Shown: positions 36,746-45,786 of the stretch, piece after piece
How positions within the stretch are numbered: the first letter of the stretch is position 1
Layout: each line of letters starts with the position of its first letter
Assembly (NCBI GenBank): GCA_027451285.1
Contig: DAIDJP010000018.1
Span: 1 to 64,000 of the forward strand
Origin: Acidimicrobiaceae bacterium
GTDB lineage: Bacteria > Actinomycetota > Acidimicrobiia > Acidimicrobiales > RAAP-2
Direction: 5' to 3'
Length of the DNA: 64,000 nt
Made by a program: the position numbers and the translations under genes
Notes under the pieces: model-generated
What the model was told of the DNA's origin: nothing
Databases searched by the model: none
The model's input: the letters and a program-made list of their open reading frames with translations, nothing else

Positions 36746-37884
36746 TGGTGGACCCGCTCGGGGCTCTCGTCAGTCTCGGGGCGCCGATGCGCCAAACGCG
36801 CCGCCAGCGGCGAGAACCACGTGAAGAGCGCGACCAGCATCAGCGCGACGCCAATGGGGATGAAGACGTTGATCGCCGGCTCAAAGAGGGGAAAGAGCAC
36901 GAAGGCGCACAGCAGCGCCGTCCACAGCCACAAGATCACGACCGTACGGCGATGACCGTGGCCCAGGCGCATGAGGCGGTGGTGGATGTGGTTCTTGTCC
37001 GGGGTGTGAAAGCCCTGCCCGGAGAGCGTGCGGCGCACGAAGGCCCAGGTCGCGTCGATCAAGGGGACCCCCAGGATGAAGACGGGGATCAGCAGGGGCG
37101 CGAAGAAGAAGAAGGTGACCCCGCTCGCCGGCGGGGTCCGCCCGCCGATGACCATCGTCGAGGCGCTCATCAACAGCCCGAGCATCAGGGCCCCCGCGTC
37201 GCCCATGAAGAGCTTCGCGGGGTGGAAGTTGTCGCGCAGGAATCCCAGGCTGATCCCGCAGGTGATCGCGGCCACTAACGGGCCGATGTTGCTCACCGGC
37301 AGTAGGCCCAGGTCCTCGAGGCGCAGACCGTAGACGCACAGGGTTCCCGAGGCGATCGTGACGATCCCCGCCGCCAGGCCGTCGAGCCCGTCGATGAGAT
37401 TCACGGCGTTAGACAGCGCGAAGACCCACACCGCGGTGATCACCGGCAGGATCGAAGGCCCCAACACCACGAATCCCGCGAAGGGCAGCTTGAGCTGGTA
37501 CATCGTGGCGCCCGAGAAGTACAGCACCGAGGCGGCGAGGAACTGACCGGCCACCTTGGCCGGGGCGCTCATCTCGCGAAAGTCGTCGACGACGCCCACC
37601 ACGAAGATGACCCCCGCGGCGACGAGCACACCGATCATCTCGTGGCTCGAGGAGATCACCGCGCGCAGCGGCGTGATGGCGACGGCGACGATCAGCGCGA
37701 CGCACAGTCCGATGAACATCGCCGCTCCCCCGCCGTAGGGGGTGACCGCCTGGTGGACCTTGCGCTCGTCGGGCTGGGCGGTGTAGCCCACCTTGATCGA
37801 GATCGCGCGCGCGGGCCGGTCCGCGAGCATCGTCACCAGTGCCCCGACGACCATCACCACCGCGTAGGCCGCAAGGTTGTTCAC
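36742..37884 (-). CDS. wecA: WecA/TagO-type polyprenyl-phosphate GlcNAc-1-phosphate transferase
   Basis: A 380-residue polytopic transferase of the MraY/WecA family that loads a sugar-1-phosphate on the lipid carrier, starting cell-envelope polysaccharide such as arabinogalactan linker or teichoic acids. Motifs: PYGGGAAMF, VVDDFREM (metal-binding aspartates), NAVNLIDGLDGLAAG, KLFMGDAGALMLG and HTPDKNHIHHRLMRLGH, the last being specific to the WecA branch rather than MraY. GTG 37884 lies two bases after the glyA stop. glyA-wecA-atp is a conserved actinobacterial arrangement. Confidence 0.93.
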   Translation of the reverse strand: MNNLAAYAVVMVVGALVTMLADRPARAISIKVGYTAQPDERKVHQAVTPYGGGAAMFIGLCVALIVAVAITPLRAVISSSHEMIGVLVAAGVIFVVGVVDDFREMSAPAKVAGQFLAASVLYFSGATMYQLKLPFAGFVVLGPSILPVITAVWVFALSNAVNLIDGLDGLAAGIVTIASGTLCVYGLRLEDLGLLPVSNIGPLVAAITCGISLGFLRDNFHPAKLFMGDAGALMLGLLMSASTMVIGGRTPPASGVTFFFFAPLLIPVFILGVPLIDATWAFVRRTLSGQGFHTPDKNHIHHRLMRLGHGHRRTVVILWLWTALLCAFVLFPLFEPAINVFIPIGVALMLVALFTWFSPLAARLAHRRPETDESPERVHQ

Positions 37885-37886
37885 GG

Positions 37887-39173
37887 TTAGTTCGTGAAGG
37901 CGCCGTACGGGTTGAAGGCGCGACAGAGCTCGCCCACCTCGGCGCGCACGGCGACGATCTGGGTCTCGTCGGCGCGCCCGCGCAGCGCGCGGGCCATCAG
38001 GGTGGCCACCCGGGCGAACTCCTCCTCGCGCAGTCCGGCCGTCGTCTCGGCGGCGGTGCCCACGCGCAGGCCCGAGGTGATGAAGGCGCTGCGCGGGTCG
38101 TCGGGGATGGTGTTGCGGTTCGTGGTGATGCCAGCGCGATCCAGGACCTCCTGGGCCTCCTTGCCGGTGAGATCCTCGTCGAAGGTGCGCAGGTCCAAAA
38201 GCACCATGTGGTTCTCGGTGCCGCCGGAGACCATGCGGAACCCCTCGGCGGCGAGCGCCGCGCCGAAGGCGACCGAGTTCTTCACGATCTGCTCGGTGTA
38301 GGTCGAGAACGACGGCTGGGCCGCTTCGCGGAAGGCCACGGCCTTGGCCGCGATCGAGTGCTCGAGGGGTCCGCCCTGCTGGCCCGGAAAGACGGCCGAG
38401 TCGATCCTCTTGGCGTGCTCCTCACGGCACAGGATCGCCCCGCCGCGCGGTCCGCGCAGGGTCTTGTGCGTCGTGAAGGCCACCACGTCGGCGTAGGGCA
38501 CGGGGTTGGGGTGCGAGCCGCCGGCGATCAGCCCGGCCACGTGCGCCGAGTCGAACATGAGAAGCGCCCCCACCTCGTCGGCGATCTCACGGAAGGGCGC
38601 CGGATCGATGCGTCGGGCGTAGGCGGTCGCGCCGGCGACGATCAGCTTGGGCCGGTGCGCGAGGGCCAGGTCGCGCACGTTGTCGAAGTCGATGATCTCG
38701 CCCGGCGCGTCGGGGTCGTCCGAGCGCGGCGTCACGCCGTAGGAGACGAAGTGCCAGGCCTTGGACGTCATCGACGCAGGCGACCCGTGCGTGAGGTGAC
38801 CGCCCTGGTCGAGGCGCATCGCGAGGATGGTGTCGCCCGCGTCGAGCAACGCCTGGTAGACGGCGACGTTGGCGTTGGCCCCGCTGTGGGGCTGGACGTT
38901 GGCGTGGTCGGCGCCAAAGAGCGCCGTCAGGCGACGCCGCGCGAGGTCCTCGACCTCGTCGACGATCTGGTTGCCGCCGTAGTAGCGGCGCCCGGGATAG
39001 CCCTCGGCGTACTTGTTCGTCAGGATCGATCCGGTCGCGGCCATCACCGCGGGCGAGGCGAAGTTCTCGCTGGCGATGAGCTGCAGCGTCGTGGTCTGGC
39101 GCTGCCACTCTTGGGCGAGGAGGTCGGACACCTCGTCGTCGTTGGTGATCCAGGCGTCAAAGGGTGAGCTCAC
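37887..39173 (-). CDS. glyA: Serine hydroxymethyltransferase
   Basis: A 428-residue PLP enzyme interconverting serine and glycine while charging tetrahydrofolate. The PLP lysine is Lys237 in VVAFTTHKTLRGPRGG. LIASENFAS near residue 32, NKYAEGYPGRRYYGG and HSGANANVAVY are diagnostic. GTG 39173 lies two bases after the rpiB stop. It heads into the wecA-atp transcript. Nothing unusual in length or motifs. Confidence 0.97.
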   Translation of the reverse strand: MSSPFDAWITNDDEVSDLLAQEWQRQTTTLQLIASENFASPAVMAATGSILTNKYAEGYPGRRYYGGNQIVDEVEDLARRRLTALFGADHANVQPHSGANANVAVYQALLDAGDTILAMRLDQGGHLTHGSPASMTSKAWHFVSYGVTPRSDDPDAPGEIIDFDNVRDLALAHRPKLIVAGATAYARRIDPAPFREIADEVGALLMFDSAHVAGLIAGGSHPNPVPYADVVAFTTHKTLRGPRGGAILCREEHAKRIDSAVFPGQQGGPLEHSIAAKAVAFREAAQPSFSTYTEQIVKNSVAFGAALAAEGFRMVSGGTENHMVLLDLRTFDEDLTGKEAQEVLDRAGITTNRNTIPDDPRSAFITSGLRVGTAAETTAGLREEEFARVATLMARALRGRADETQIVAVRAEVGELCRAFNPYGAFTN

Positions 39174-39175
39174 GG

Positions 39176-39631
39176 CTACCTCTCAGTCAGGGCCGCGTCG
39201 AGCGCGGACAGTTTCGCGATGCGTTGAAGGTGACGTCCCTCGCCGGGCACGGCCGCGAGCCAGGCCGCCAGGGCCTCGACCGCTACCGACTCGCCGATCA
39301 GGCGAGCGCCGAGGCAGAGCACGTTGGCGTGGTTGTGCTCGCGCGCGAGATGCGCCGAGGTCACGTCGTGCACGAGGGCCGCACGGATCCCGGGGATCTT
39401 GTTGGCGGCGATCGAGACACCGATCCCCGAACCACAGACGACGACGCCGAGGTCGGCGTCACCCGAGGCCACGGCGCGCGCGGCCGCCGCGGCGAAGTCG
39501 GGGTAGTCCACCGACGTGGTCGACGAATCGGTCCCAAAGTCGAGCACCTCGTGACCCCAGTCGGCCAGCGTCGTCGCCAGCAGGCTCTTCACGTCGTAGC
39601 CGGCGTGGTCGGATCCCAGGGCCACACGCAT
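39176..39631 (-). CDS. rpiB: Ribose-5-phosphate isomerase B
   Basis: A 151-residue RpiB. GSDHAGYDVK at the N-terminus, the catalytic Cys66 in VVVCGSGIGVSIAANK and the NHANVLCLGARL segment mark the family. It interconverts ribose- and ribulose-5-phosphate. ATG 39631 is preferred to GTG 39640 because a GGTGGGGG stretch precedes it and the conserved strand starts at once. It is divergent from the carboxylase cluster, leaving 68 bases for both promoters. Confidence 0.94.
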   Translation of the reverse strand: MRVALGSDHAGYDVKSLLATTLADWGHEVLDFGTDSSTTSVDYPDFAAAAARAVASGDADLGVVVCGSGIGVSIAANKIPGIRAALVHDVTSAHLAREHNHANVLCLGARLIGESVAVEALAAWLAAVPGEGRHLQRIAKLSALDAALTER

Positions 39632-39686
39632 CGCCCCCACCCTACCCGTCGACCGTTCTCGGTCTTCTGATCGTGAGAGCCTTCAC

Positions 39687-39692
39687 TAGGAT
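39687..39692 (+). promoter_or_regulatory. -10 element for the acyl-CoA carboxylase operon
   Basis: TAGGAT ends seven bases before ATG 39700, which predicts a leaderless transcript. No ribosome binding site is seen before that ATG and no clear -35 element is present. Confidence 0.5.
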
Positions 39693-39699
39693 CGGGCAA

Positions 39700-41334
39700 A
39701 TGGAGCGTCCCGGAATCGCCCCGCCTCTCGGATCAGCGCTCGACACCACCTCGGAGCGCTTCCTCGCCAACCGCGCGGACATGCTCGAGCAGCTCGCCGT
39801 GATCGACGACCTGCTCGACCAGGCCGAGGCCGGTGGTGGCGAGGCCGCCATGAACCGCATGCGCAGCCGGGGCAAGATGCCCGTGCGCGAGCGCATCGCC
39901 GCGGTGCTCGATCCCGACTCGCCCTTCCTCGAGATCTCCCCGCTCGCCGGCTACGGCTCGGACTACGCCATCGGTGGCGGCATGGTGGTGGGCATCGGCG
40001 TGATCGCCGGCACCGAGTGCGTCATCATGGCGAACGATCCTTCGGTCCTCGGGGGGGCGCTCACGGCGTATTCGGCCAAGAAGTGGATGCGCGCGCTCGA
40101 GATCGCGCGCGACAACGAGATCCCCTACGTCAGCTTCGTCGAGTCCGCTGGCGCCGACCTGCGAGTGGGGGGCGGCAGCGGACGCATGGGCACTGGTCAC
40201 TTCGCCGAGAGCGGTCGCTTCTTCTACGACCTCATCGAACTGTCCAAGATGCGCGTGCCCACGGTGTGCGTCGTCTTCGGCTCATCGACGGCCGGCGGCG
40301 CCTACCAGCCGGGACTCTCGGACTACAACATCGTGGTCAAGGACCAGTCCAAGGTCTTCCTGGCGGGCCCGCCCCTCGTCAAGATGGCCACCGGCGAGCG
40401 GTCCGACGACGAGACCCTCGGCGGCGCGCGCCTGCACGCGGAGGTCTCGGGGCTCGGCGACTACTTCGCCGAGGACGAGATGGACGCGCTGCGGATCTGT
40501 CGCGAGGTGGTGGCCCACCTCAACTGGCGAAAGCGCGGCCCGGGACCGAGCATCGTGAGCGCCCCCCCGCGCTACGACAGCGAGGAGCTGCTGGGCCTAA
40601 TCAGTCGCGACCTGCGCCAGGCCGTCGACGTGCGCGACGTGATCGCGCGCGTGGTCGACGATTCGCGCTTCGAGGAGTTCAAGGCCCGCTACGGCGAGAC
40701 CCTCGTATGCGGGTGGGCCTCGATCCACGGCTATCCGGTGGGGATCCTCGGCAACAACGGGGTCATCCAGCCGCGCGCCGCCGAGAAGGCCGGCCAGTTC
40801 ATCCAGTTGTGCAACCAGATCGACGTTCCCCTCATCTTCTTGCAGAACATCACGGGCTACATGGTGGGCCGCGAGGCCGAGGCCGAGGGGATCATCAAGA
40901 AGGGCTCGCAGATGCTCAACGCGGTGACCAACTCGAGCGTCCCGCACCTCACCGTGATCCTCGGGTCCTCCTACGGCGCCGGAACCTACGGCATGTCGGG
41001 GCGCGCCTTCGGCAACCGCTTCACCTTCCTGTGGCCGACCGCCAAGATCGCCGTCATGGGCCCCAAGCAGATCGCCGGCGTGATGAGCCAGGTCCGGCGC
41101 GCCGCGGCCGAGCGCAAGGGCGAGCCCTTTGACGAGGACGAGGACGCCAAGATCGTCGCGATGGTCGAAGAGAACCAGGAGCAGGGATCCCTCGCCCTGG
41201 TCGCGACGGGTGCGGTGAGTGACGACGGCATCATCGACCCTCGCGACACTCGCACCGTCCTCGGGCTCTGCCTGTCGGTCGTGCGTTCCAAGCCCATCGA
41301 GGGCGCGTCGTCCTTCGGGGTCTTTCGCCTATGA
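39700..41334 (+). CDS. Acyl-CoA carboxylase carboxyltransferase (beta) subunit
   Basis: A 544-residue biotin-dependent carboxyltransferase of the methylcrotonyl/geranyl/propionyl-CoA carboxylase family, with N- and C-terminal crotonase-like halves. Features: RGKMPVRERIAAVLDPDSPFLE, GRMGTGHFAESGRFF, SSTAGGAYQPGLSDY and, in the second half, PLIFLQNITGYMVGREAE and SSYGAGTYGMSGRAFGNRF. The last two resemble the MCC/GCC beta subunits more than PccB, suggesting a 3-methyl-branched enoyl-CoA substrate. The TGA overlaps the biotin-carboxylase ATG (ATGA). The start is inferred to be leaderless; longer in-frame sequence lies over glyA and rpiB. Confidence 0.92.
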   Translation: MERPGIAPPLGSALDTTSERFLANRADMLEQLAVIDDLLDQAEAGGGEAAMNRMRSRGKMPVRERIAAVLDPDSPFLEISPLAGYGSDYAIGGGMVVGIGVIAGTECVIMANDPSVLGGALTAYSAKKWMRALEIARDNEIPYVSFVESAGADLRVGGGSGRMGTGHFAESGRFFYDLIELSKMRVPTVCVVFGSSTAGGAYQPGLSDYNIVVKDQSKVFLAGPPLVKMATGERSDDETLGGARLHAEVSGLGDYFAEDEMDALRICREVVAHLNWRKRGPGPSIVSAPPRYDSEELLGLISRDLRQAVDVRDVIARVVDDSRFEEFKARYGETLVCGWASIHGYPVGILGNNGVIQPRAAEKAGQFIQLCNQIDVPLIFLQNITGYMVGREAEAEGIIKKGSQMLNAVTNSSVPHLTVILGSSYGAGTYGMSGRAFGNRFTFLWPTAKIAVMGPKQIAGVMSQVRRAAAERKGEPFDEDEDAKIVAMVEENQEQGSLALVATGAVSDDGIIDPRDTRTVLGLCLSVVRSKPIEGASSFGVFRL

Positions 41335-43256
41335 GTTTCGATACCCTGCTCATCGCCAACCGCGGCGAGATCGCGCGGCGAGTCGCGCGGGCCGGTCGCG
41401 AGATGGGGCTGCGCGTCATCGGCGTCTACGTCGAGGCCGACGCGAACGAGCCCTTCGTCGCCGACTGCGACGAGGCAGTCCTGCTCGAGACCTCCTACCT
41501 CGACGGCGCCGCCATCGTCGCCGCCGCGCGCGCCAGCGGTGCGCAGGCCATCCATCCCGGCTACGGGTTCCTCTCGGAGAACGCCCTCTTCGCCACCATG
41601 GTCGAAGAGGCCGGGCTCACGTGGGTGGGACCGCCGGCGCGCGTCATTCGCGCGATGGGCGACAAGATCGCGGCCAAGGCGCTCGCGCGCGAGGCCGGCG
41701 TCGCGGTGCTGCTCTCGAGCGACGATCCGGCGGCCGCCGAGCAGGTGGGCTATCCCCTCTTGATCAAGGCGGCCGCCGGCGGCGGCGGCAAGGGAATGCG
41801 CGTCGTCACGCGCCGCGAGGACTTCGACGACGCGCTCGCGGCCGCCCAGCGCGAGGCCGCGAGCGCCTTCGGTGACGACCGGGTCTTCGTCGAGCGCTAC
41901 GTCGCCGCGTCGCGCCACGTCGAGATCCAGATCGTCGGCGACCACTTCGGCAACCTGATCCACCTGGGCGAGCGCGAATGCTCGATCCAGCGCCGCCACC
42001 AGAAGCTCGTCGAGGAGTCACCCTCGAGCGCCCTGACCGCGCCGATGCGCGCGGCCATGGGCGAGGCGGCCCTCAACCTCGCACGGGCCATCAACTATCA
42101 CTCGGTGGGCACCGTCGAGTTCCTCGTCGACGACGACACCCGCGAGTTCTTCTTCCTCGAGGTCAACACCCGTCTCCAGGTCGAGCACCCGGTGACCGAG
42201 GAGGTGACCGGCGTCGACCTCGTGCGCACCCAGCTGCGCATCGCGGCCGGCGAAGCGCTCGACATGACCCAAGACGACGTCGTGAGCCGGGGCCACGCCA
42301 TCGAGGTGCGCCTCTGCGCCGAGGATCCGACGAACGGCTTCCTGCCCGCGACGGGGACGATCGCGGCCTTCGAGCCGGCACAGTATCCACCGGTGCGCGT
42401 CGAGTCCGGCGTCAACGTCGGTTCGCGCGTCAGCGTCTCCTTCGACCCCCTGCTGGCCAAGATCATCGCGGTCGCCCCGACACGCGTCGAGGCCGCCACC
42501 ACCCTGGCGCGAGCCCTCGAGGGGCTGCACCTGGGCGGCGTGACGACCAATCGCGACTTCCTCGCCGCCACCCTTCGCAACGAGGGATTTCTCACCGGGG
42601 ACACGACGACGGACTTCATCTCGCGCTACGAACCCGCCCGCGAGCTCGTCCTCGACGAGGAGGAGACCGCCTTCGCCACGACCGCGGCCGCGCTCTGGCT
42701 CGAGGAGAGGAACCGGGTCAACGCGCCCGTGCTGGCCTTCGTGCCCAGCGGCTGGCGCAACGCGCGTCTGCCGCGCCAGAGCGTGACCCTGCGCCGCCAG
42801 GGCGACCACGTCGTGACGTACCGGCGCCGGCGCGACGGCGCCTTCGACGTGGACGCGGGACTCGCGCGCGTGCGCGCCTGGAGCGAGCGGGCCATTGACC
42901 TCGAGTTCAACGGCCGACGCGCCAACGTGCGCGTCACCGCCGACGGCGACCACCTCCACGTCCAGGTGCGCCGCGGCACTGCGACCTTCCAGGTCGTGCC
43001 GCGCTTCGTCGTGCCCGGATCCGAGGAGATCCACGGTGGGCTCGTCGCGCCGATGCCCGGCGTGGTCCTCGCGGTGCGCGCCGAGGTCGGCCAGCGCGTC
43101 CGGGCCGGCGACACCCTGGTGGTGCTCGAGGCCATGAAAATGGAGCACGTGATCACCGCGCCGCACGACTGCGTCGTCACCGACGTGTTCGTCGCGCCCT
43201 CCCAACAGGTGGACCGGGGTACCACGCTGCTCGCCGTGAGCGAGGCCGGCGGGTGA
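41331..43256 (+). CDS. Acyl-CoA carboxylase alpha subunit (biotin carboxylase plus biotin carrier)
   Basis: A 641-residue protein with a biotin carboxylase domain (residues 1-450) and a C-terminal biotinyl domain. LIANRGEIARRVARAGRE opens the protein; the ATP-grasp loop AAAGGGGKGMRVV, RECSIQRRHQKLVEE and FLEVNTRLQVEHPVTE follow. Biotin is attached to Lys603 in LEAMKMEHVI. The middle part (about 450-560) is the BT linker region holding the carboxyltransferase. Start and stop overlap both neighbours (ATGA, GTGA), consistent with an alpha/beta holoenzyme. The substrate is set by the beta subunit. Confidence 0.95.
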   Translation: MSFDTLLIANRGEIARRVARAGREMGLRVIGVYVEADANEPFVADCDEAVLLETSYLDGAAIVAAARASGAQAIHPGYGFLSENALFATMVEEAGLTWVGPPARVIRAMGDKIAAKALAREAGVAVLLSSDDPAAAEQVGYPLLIKAAAGGGGKGMRVVTRREDFDDALAAAQREAASAFGDDRVFVERYVAASRHVEIQIVGDHFGNLIHLGERECSIQRRHQKLVEESPSSALTAPMRAAMGEAALNLARAINYHSVGTVEFLVDDDTREFFFLEVNTRLQVEHPVTEEVTGVDLVRTQLRIAAGEALDMTQDDVVSRGHAIEVRLCAEDPTNGFLPATGTIAAFEPAQYPPVRVESGVNVGSRVSVSFDPLLAKIIAVAPTRVEAATTLARALEGLHLGGVTTNRDFLAATLRNEGFLTGDTTTDFISRYEPARELVLDEEETAFATTAAALWLEERNRVNAPVLAFVPSGWRNARLPRQSVTLRRQGDHVVTYRRRRDGAFDVDAGLARVRAWSERAIDLEFNGRRANVRVTADGDHLHVQVRRGTATFQVVPRFVVPGSEEIHGGLVAPMPGVVLAVRAEVGQRVRAGDTLVVLEAMKMEHVITAPHDCVVTDVFVAPSQQVDRGTTLLAVSEAGG

Positions 43257-45001
43257 AGGACCCCCTTCGCGTCGCCAACTGCTCGGGCTTCTACGGGGAC
43301 CGGCTGAGCGCGGCGGCCGAGATGGTCGAGGGCGGACCCATCGACGTCTTGACCGGCGACTGGCTGGCCGAACTGACCATGCTCATCCTCGCGCGCACGC
43401 GCGCCAAGCACCCCGGCGCGGGATACGCGCGCAGCTTCCTGACCCAGTTGGAGGGCGTCCTCGGGCCGTGTCTGGAGCGCGGCATCAAGATCGTCTCCAA
43501 CGCCGGCGGCCTGGACCCGGACCGCCTCGCCGAGGAGGTGGCCGCCCTCGCCGCGCGCCTGGGGCTCTCGGCGCGGGTGGCCTACGTAAACGGCGACGAC
43601 CTGCTGGCGCGCCTCGGCGACGAGCCCGCGGTGCCGCTCACCCACTTCGAGACGGGCGGCCCCGTGGCGCGCGACGGCGTCGTCTCGGCCAACGCCTACC
43701 TCGGCTGCTTTGGCATCGTCGAGGCGCTGAACCAGGGCGCCGACGTGGTGGTGACCGGACGGGTCACCGACGCGGCCGTCGTTTGCGGGCCGGCCGCCTG
43801 GCACCACGGATGGGCGCGCGACGACTTCGACGCCCTCGCCGGGGCCGTCGTCGCCGGCCACGTCATCGAATGCGGGGCCCAGGCGACCGGGGGCAACTAC
43901 TCGTTCTTCACCGAGGTCGCCGACATGTCCCACGTGGGTTTTCCCTGGGCCGAGATCGCCGCCGACGGATCGTGCGTCGTGGGCAAGCACGACGGCACCG
44001 GCGGCGAGGTCTCGATCGGCACGGTGACCTCCCAGCTGCTCTACGAGATCAGCGGACCGCGCTACTACGGCCCCGACGTGACGGCGCGCTTCGACACCAT
44101 CCGCCTGGCTCAGGTCGCACCGGACCGCGTGGCGATCTCCGGCGTGCGCGGCGAGGCGCCGCCCTCGACACTCAAGGTCGCGATGAACAAGCTCGGCGGG
44201 TACCGCCAGGACATCACGGTGGGCCTCACGGGGCTCGACATCGAGGAGAAGGCCGCCCTGGTGGAGCGGGCCTTCTGGGAGCAGTCCCCGGTCGCGAGGG
44301 CGGACATCGCGAGCGTGACGACGCGCCTCTCGCGTACCGACAAGGAAGACCCCGCGACCAACGAGGAGGCGGTCGCGCTGTGGCGACTGACCCTGAAGGA
44401 CCCCGACGAGAACAAGGTGGGCCGCGCGGTCGCCAACGCCGCGGTCGAGATCGCGCTGGCCGCCATCCCGGGCTACTTCGGCCTGGGCGCCGCGCCCGGG
44501 CCCGCGCGGCCCTACGGCGTCTACGTGCCCGCCCGCGTGCCGGCCGACCTCGTCCCCCAGTTCGTGCGGGTCCTCGACGGTCCCACCAGCGTCGTGGACT
44601 CGGTCGCCCCGCCCGGACCCGATGAGATCACCGTCGACGTGCCCGCGCCCGCGGCTCCGCCCACCGGCGCCACGCGCCGCGTGCCCCTGGGACGACTCGT
44701 GGGCGCGCGATCGGGTGACAAGGGCGGACACGCCAACCTGGGCGTCTTCGCGCGACGCGACGACGCGTTCAACTGGCTCGACGACTTTCTTAGTGTCGAG
44801 CGCCTGCGCGAACTGCTCCCTGAGACCCGCGAGCTCGACGTCGAGCGTTTCCGCTTCCCGGCCCTACGCTCGCTGAACTTCGTGATCCACGATCTGCTCG
44901 ACGAGGGCGTCGCCGCCGCCTCACGCCAGGATGCCCAAGCCAAGGGGCTCGGCGAGTGGCTGCGCGCCCGCGTGGTCGACGTACCCGAGGTCCTGCTGTG
45001 A
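43253..45001 (+). CDS. AtuA-like protein (DUF1446 with C-terminal AtuA ferredoxin-fold domain)
   Basis: A 582-residue protein. The N-terminal 450 residues are DUF1446 (RVANCSGFYGDRLSAAAEM at the start, VSNAGGLDPDRLAEEV, then GRVTDAAVVCGPAAWHHGW and ECGAQATGGNYS). The C-terminal 110 residues carry the companion domain (GARSGDKGGHANLGVFAR). AtuA is needed for acyclic terpene (citronellol/geraniol) use in Pseudomonas, but its reaction is unknown. Pairing with a carboxylase and an enoyl-CoA hydratase here matches the atu gene set (AtuC, AtuF, AtuE). GTG 43253 overlaps the carboxylase TGA (GTGA). Confidence 0.88.
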   Translation: MKDPLRVANCSGFYGDRLSAAAEMVEGGPIDVLTGDWLAELTMLILARTRAKHPGAGYARSFLTQLEGVLGPCLERGIKIVSNAGGLDPDRLAEEVAALAARLGLSARVAYVNGDDLLARLGDEPAVPLTHFETGGPVARDGVVSANAYLGCFGIVEALNQGADVVVTGRVTDAAVVCGPAAWHHGWARDDFDALAGAVVAGHVIECGAQATGGNYSFFTEVADMSHVGFPWAEIAADGSCVVGKHDGTGGEVSIGTVTSQLLYEISGPRYYGPDVTARFDTIRLAQVAPDRVAISGVRGEAPPSTLKVAMNKLGGYRQDITVGLTGLDIEEKAALVERAFWEQSPVARADIASVTTRLSRTDKEDPATNEEAVALWRLTLKDPDENKVGRAVANAAVEIALAAIPGYFGLGAAPGPARPYGVYVPARVPADLVPQFVRVLDGPTSVVDSVAPPGPDEITVDVPAPAAPPTGATRRVPLGRLVGARSGDKGGHANLGVFARRDDAFNWLDDFLSVERLRELLPETRELDVERFRFPALRSLNFVIHDLLDEGVAAASRQDAQAKGLGEWLRARVVDVPEVLL

Positions 45002-45786
45002 ACGAGCTCGACGCACTCGCGCGCGACCTGGCCGACGAGCAGGGGGCCCTCGACCGGCTCGTGGCCGGACTCGTAGAGGCCGACTGGTTCCGCGACACGC
45101 CCGCGCGCGGCTGGTGCGTGCGCGACCAGATCGCCCACCTCGCCTTCTTCGACGCGGCCGCCGCGCAGGCCATCACCGACCCGACGGCCTTCTTGGTGGC
45201 CCGCGACGAGCTGGTGCGCGCCGCCTTCGCCGACGGCGTCGACGAGTTCACCCTTCACGCGTTTCGCGAGATGGCGCCCGCGCTCGTCCTCGCCACCTGG
45301 CGCGAGAACCGCGCGACGCTCGAGGCGGCCGCCCGTCGTCTCACGCGAGAGTCGCGCGTCCCCTGGTACGGGCCGGACATGAGCGGTCGATCCTTTCTCA
45401 CCGCCCGTCTCATGGAGACCTGGGCCCACGGCGTGGACGTCGCCGACGCCCTCGGCGTCGCCCCGAGCGACTCGGCGAGACTCGCGCACATCGTGCGACT
45501 CGGCGTGATCACGCGCGACTGGTCCTATCGGGTGCGCGCCGAGACCCCGCCCGAGGTCTCGATCGCGGTTCGCCTCGACGGAGCGGGTGGAACCTACGAG
45601 CACGGCCCGAGCGACGCCGACGAGGTCATCACCGGCCCGGCGCTCGACTTCTGCCTGGTCGTCACCCAGCGACGACACGTCGACGACACCTCCCTCGTCA
45701 CGGGCGAGTGGGGACGGCACTGGATGCTGCGCGCCCAGGCCTTCGCCGGTGCGGCGACCACGGGCCCGGCGCCGAGGTCGACGTGA
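44998..45786 (+). CDS. TIGR03084-like DinB/maleylpyruvate isomerase-fold protein
   Basis: A 262-residue protein of the DinB/mycothiol-dependent maleylpyruvate isomerase superfamily: four-helix N-terminal bundle with WCVRDQIAHLAFFDAAAAQ and RLMETWAHGVDVADALG, whose histidines form the metal site. It resembles the uncharacterised actinobacterial TIGR03084 family, which I recall next to AtuA-like genes. Both GTG 44998 (GTGA with the AtuA stop) and the terminal TGA (GTGA with the next gene) are overlaps, so it is locked in the operon. A thiol-dependent isomerase or hydrolase role is only a guess. Confidence 0.75.
   Translation: MNELDALARDLADEQGALDRLVAGLVEADWFRDTPARGWCVRDQIAHLAFFDAAAAQAITDPTAFLVARDELVRAAFADGVDEFTLHAFREMAPALVLATWRENRATLEAAARRLTRESRVPWYGPDMSGRSFLTARLMETWAHGVDVADALGVAPSDSARLAHIVRLGVITRDWSYRVRAETPPEVSIAVRLDGAGGTYEHGPSDADEVITGPALDFCLVVTQRRHVDDTSLVTGEWGRHWMLRAQAFAGAATTGPAPRST

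Noticed and set aside
42626-44731. 701-codon open frame on the minus strand opposite the biotin carboxylase and AtuA-like genes
   Set aside because: No motif, and both opposing genes are intact with tight overlaps on the plus strand.
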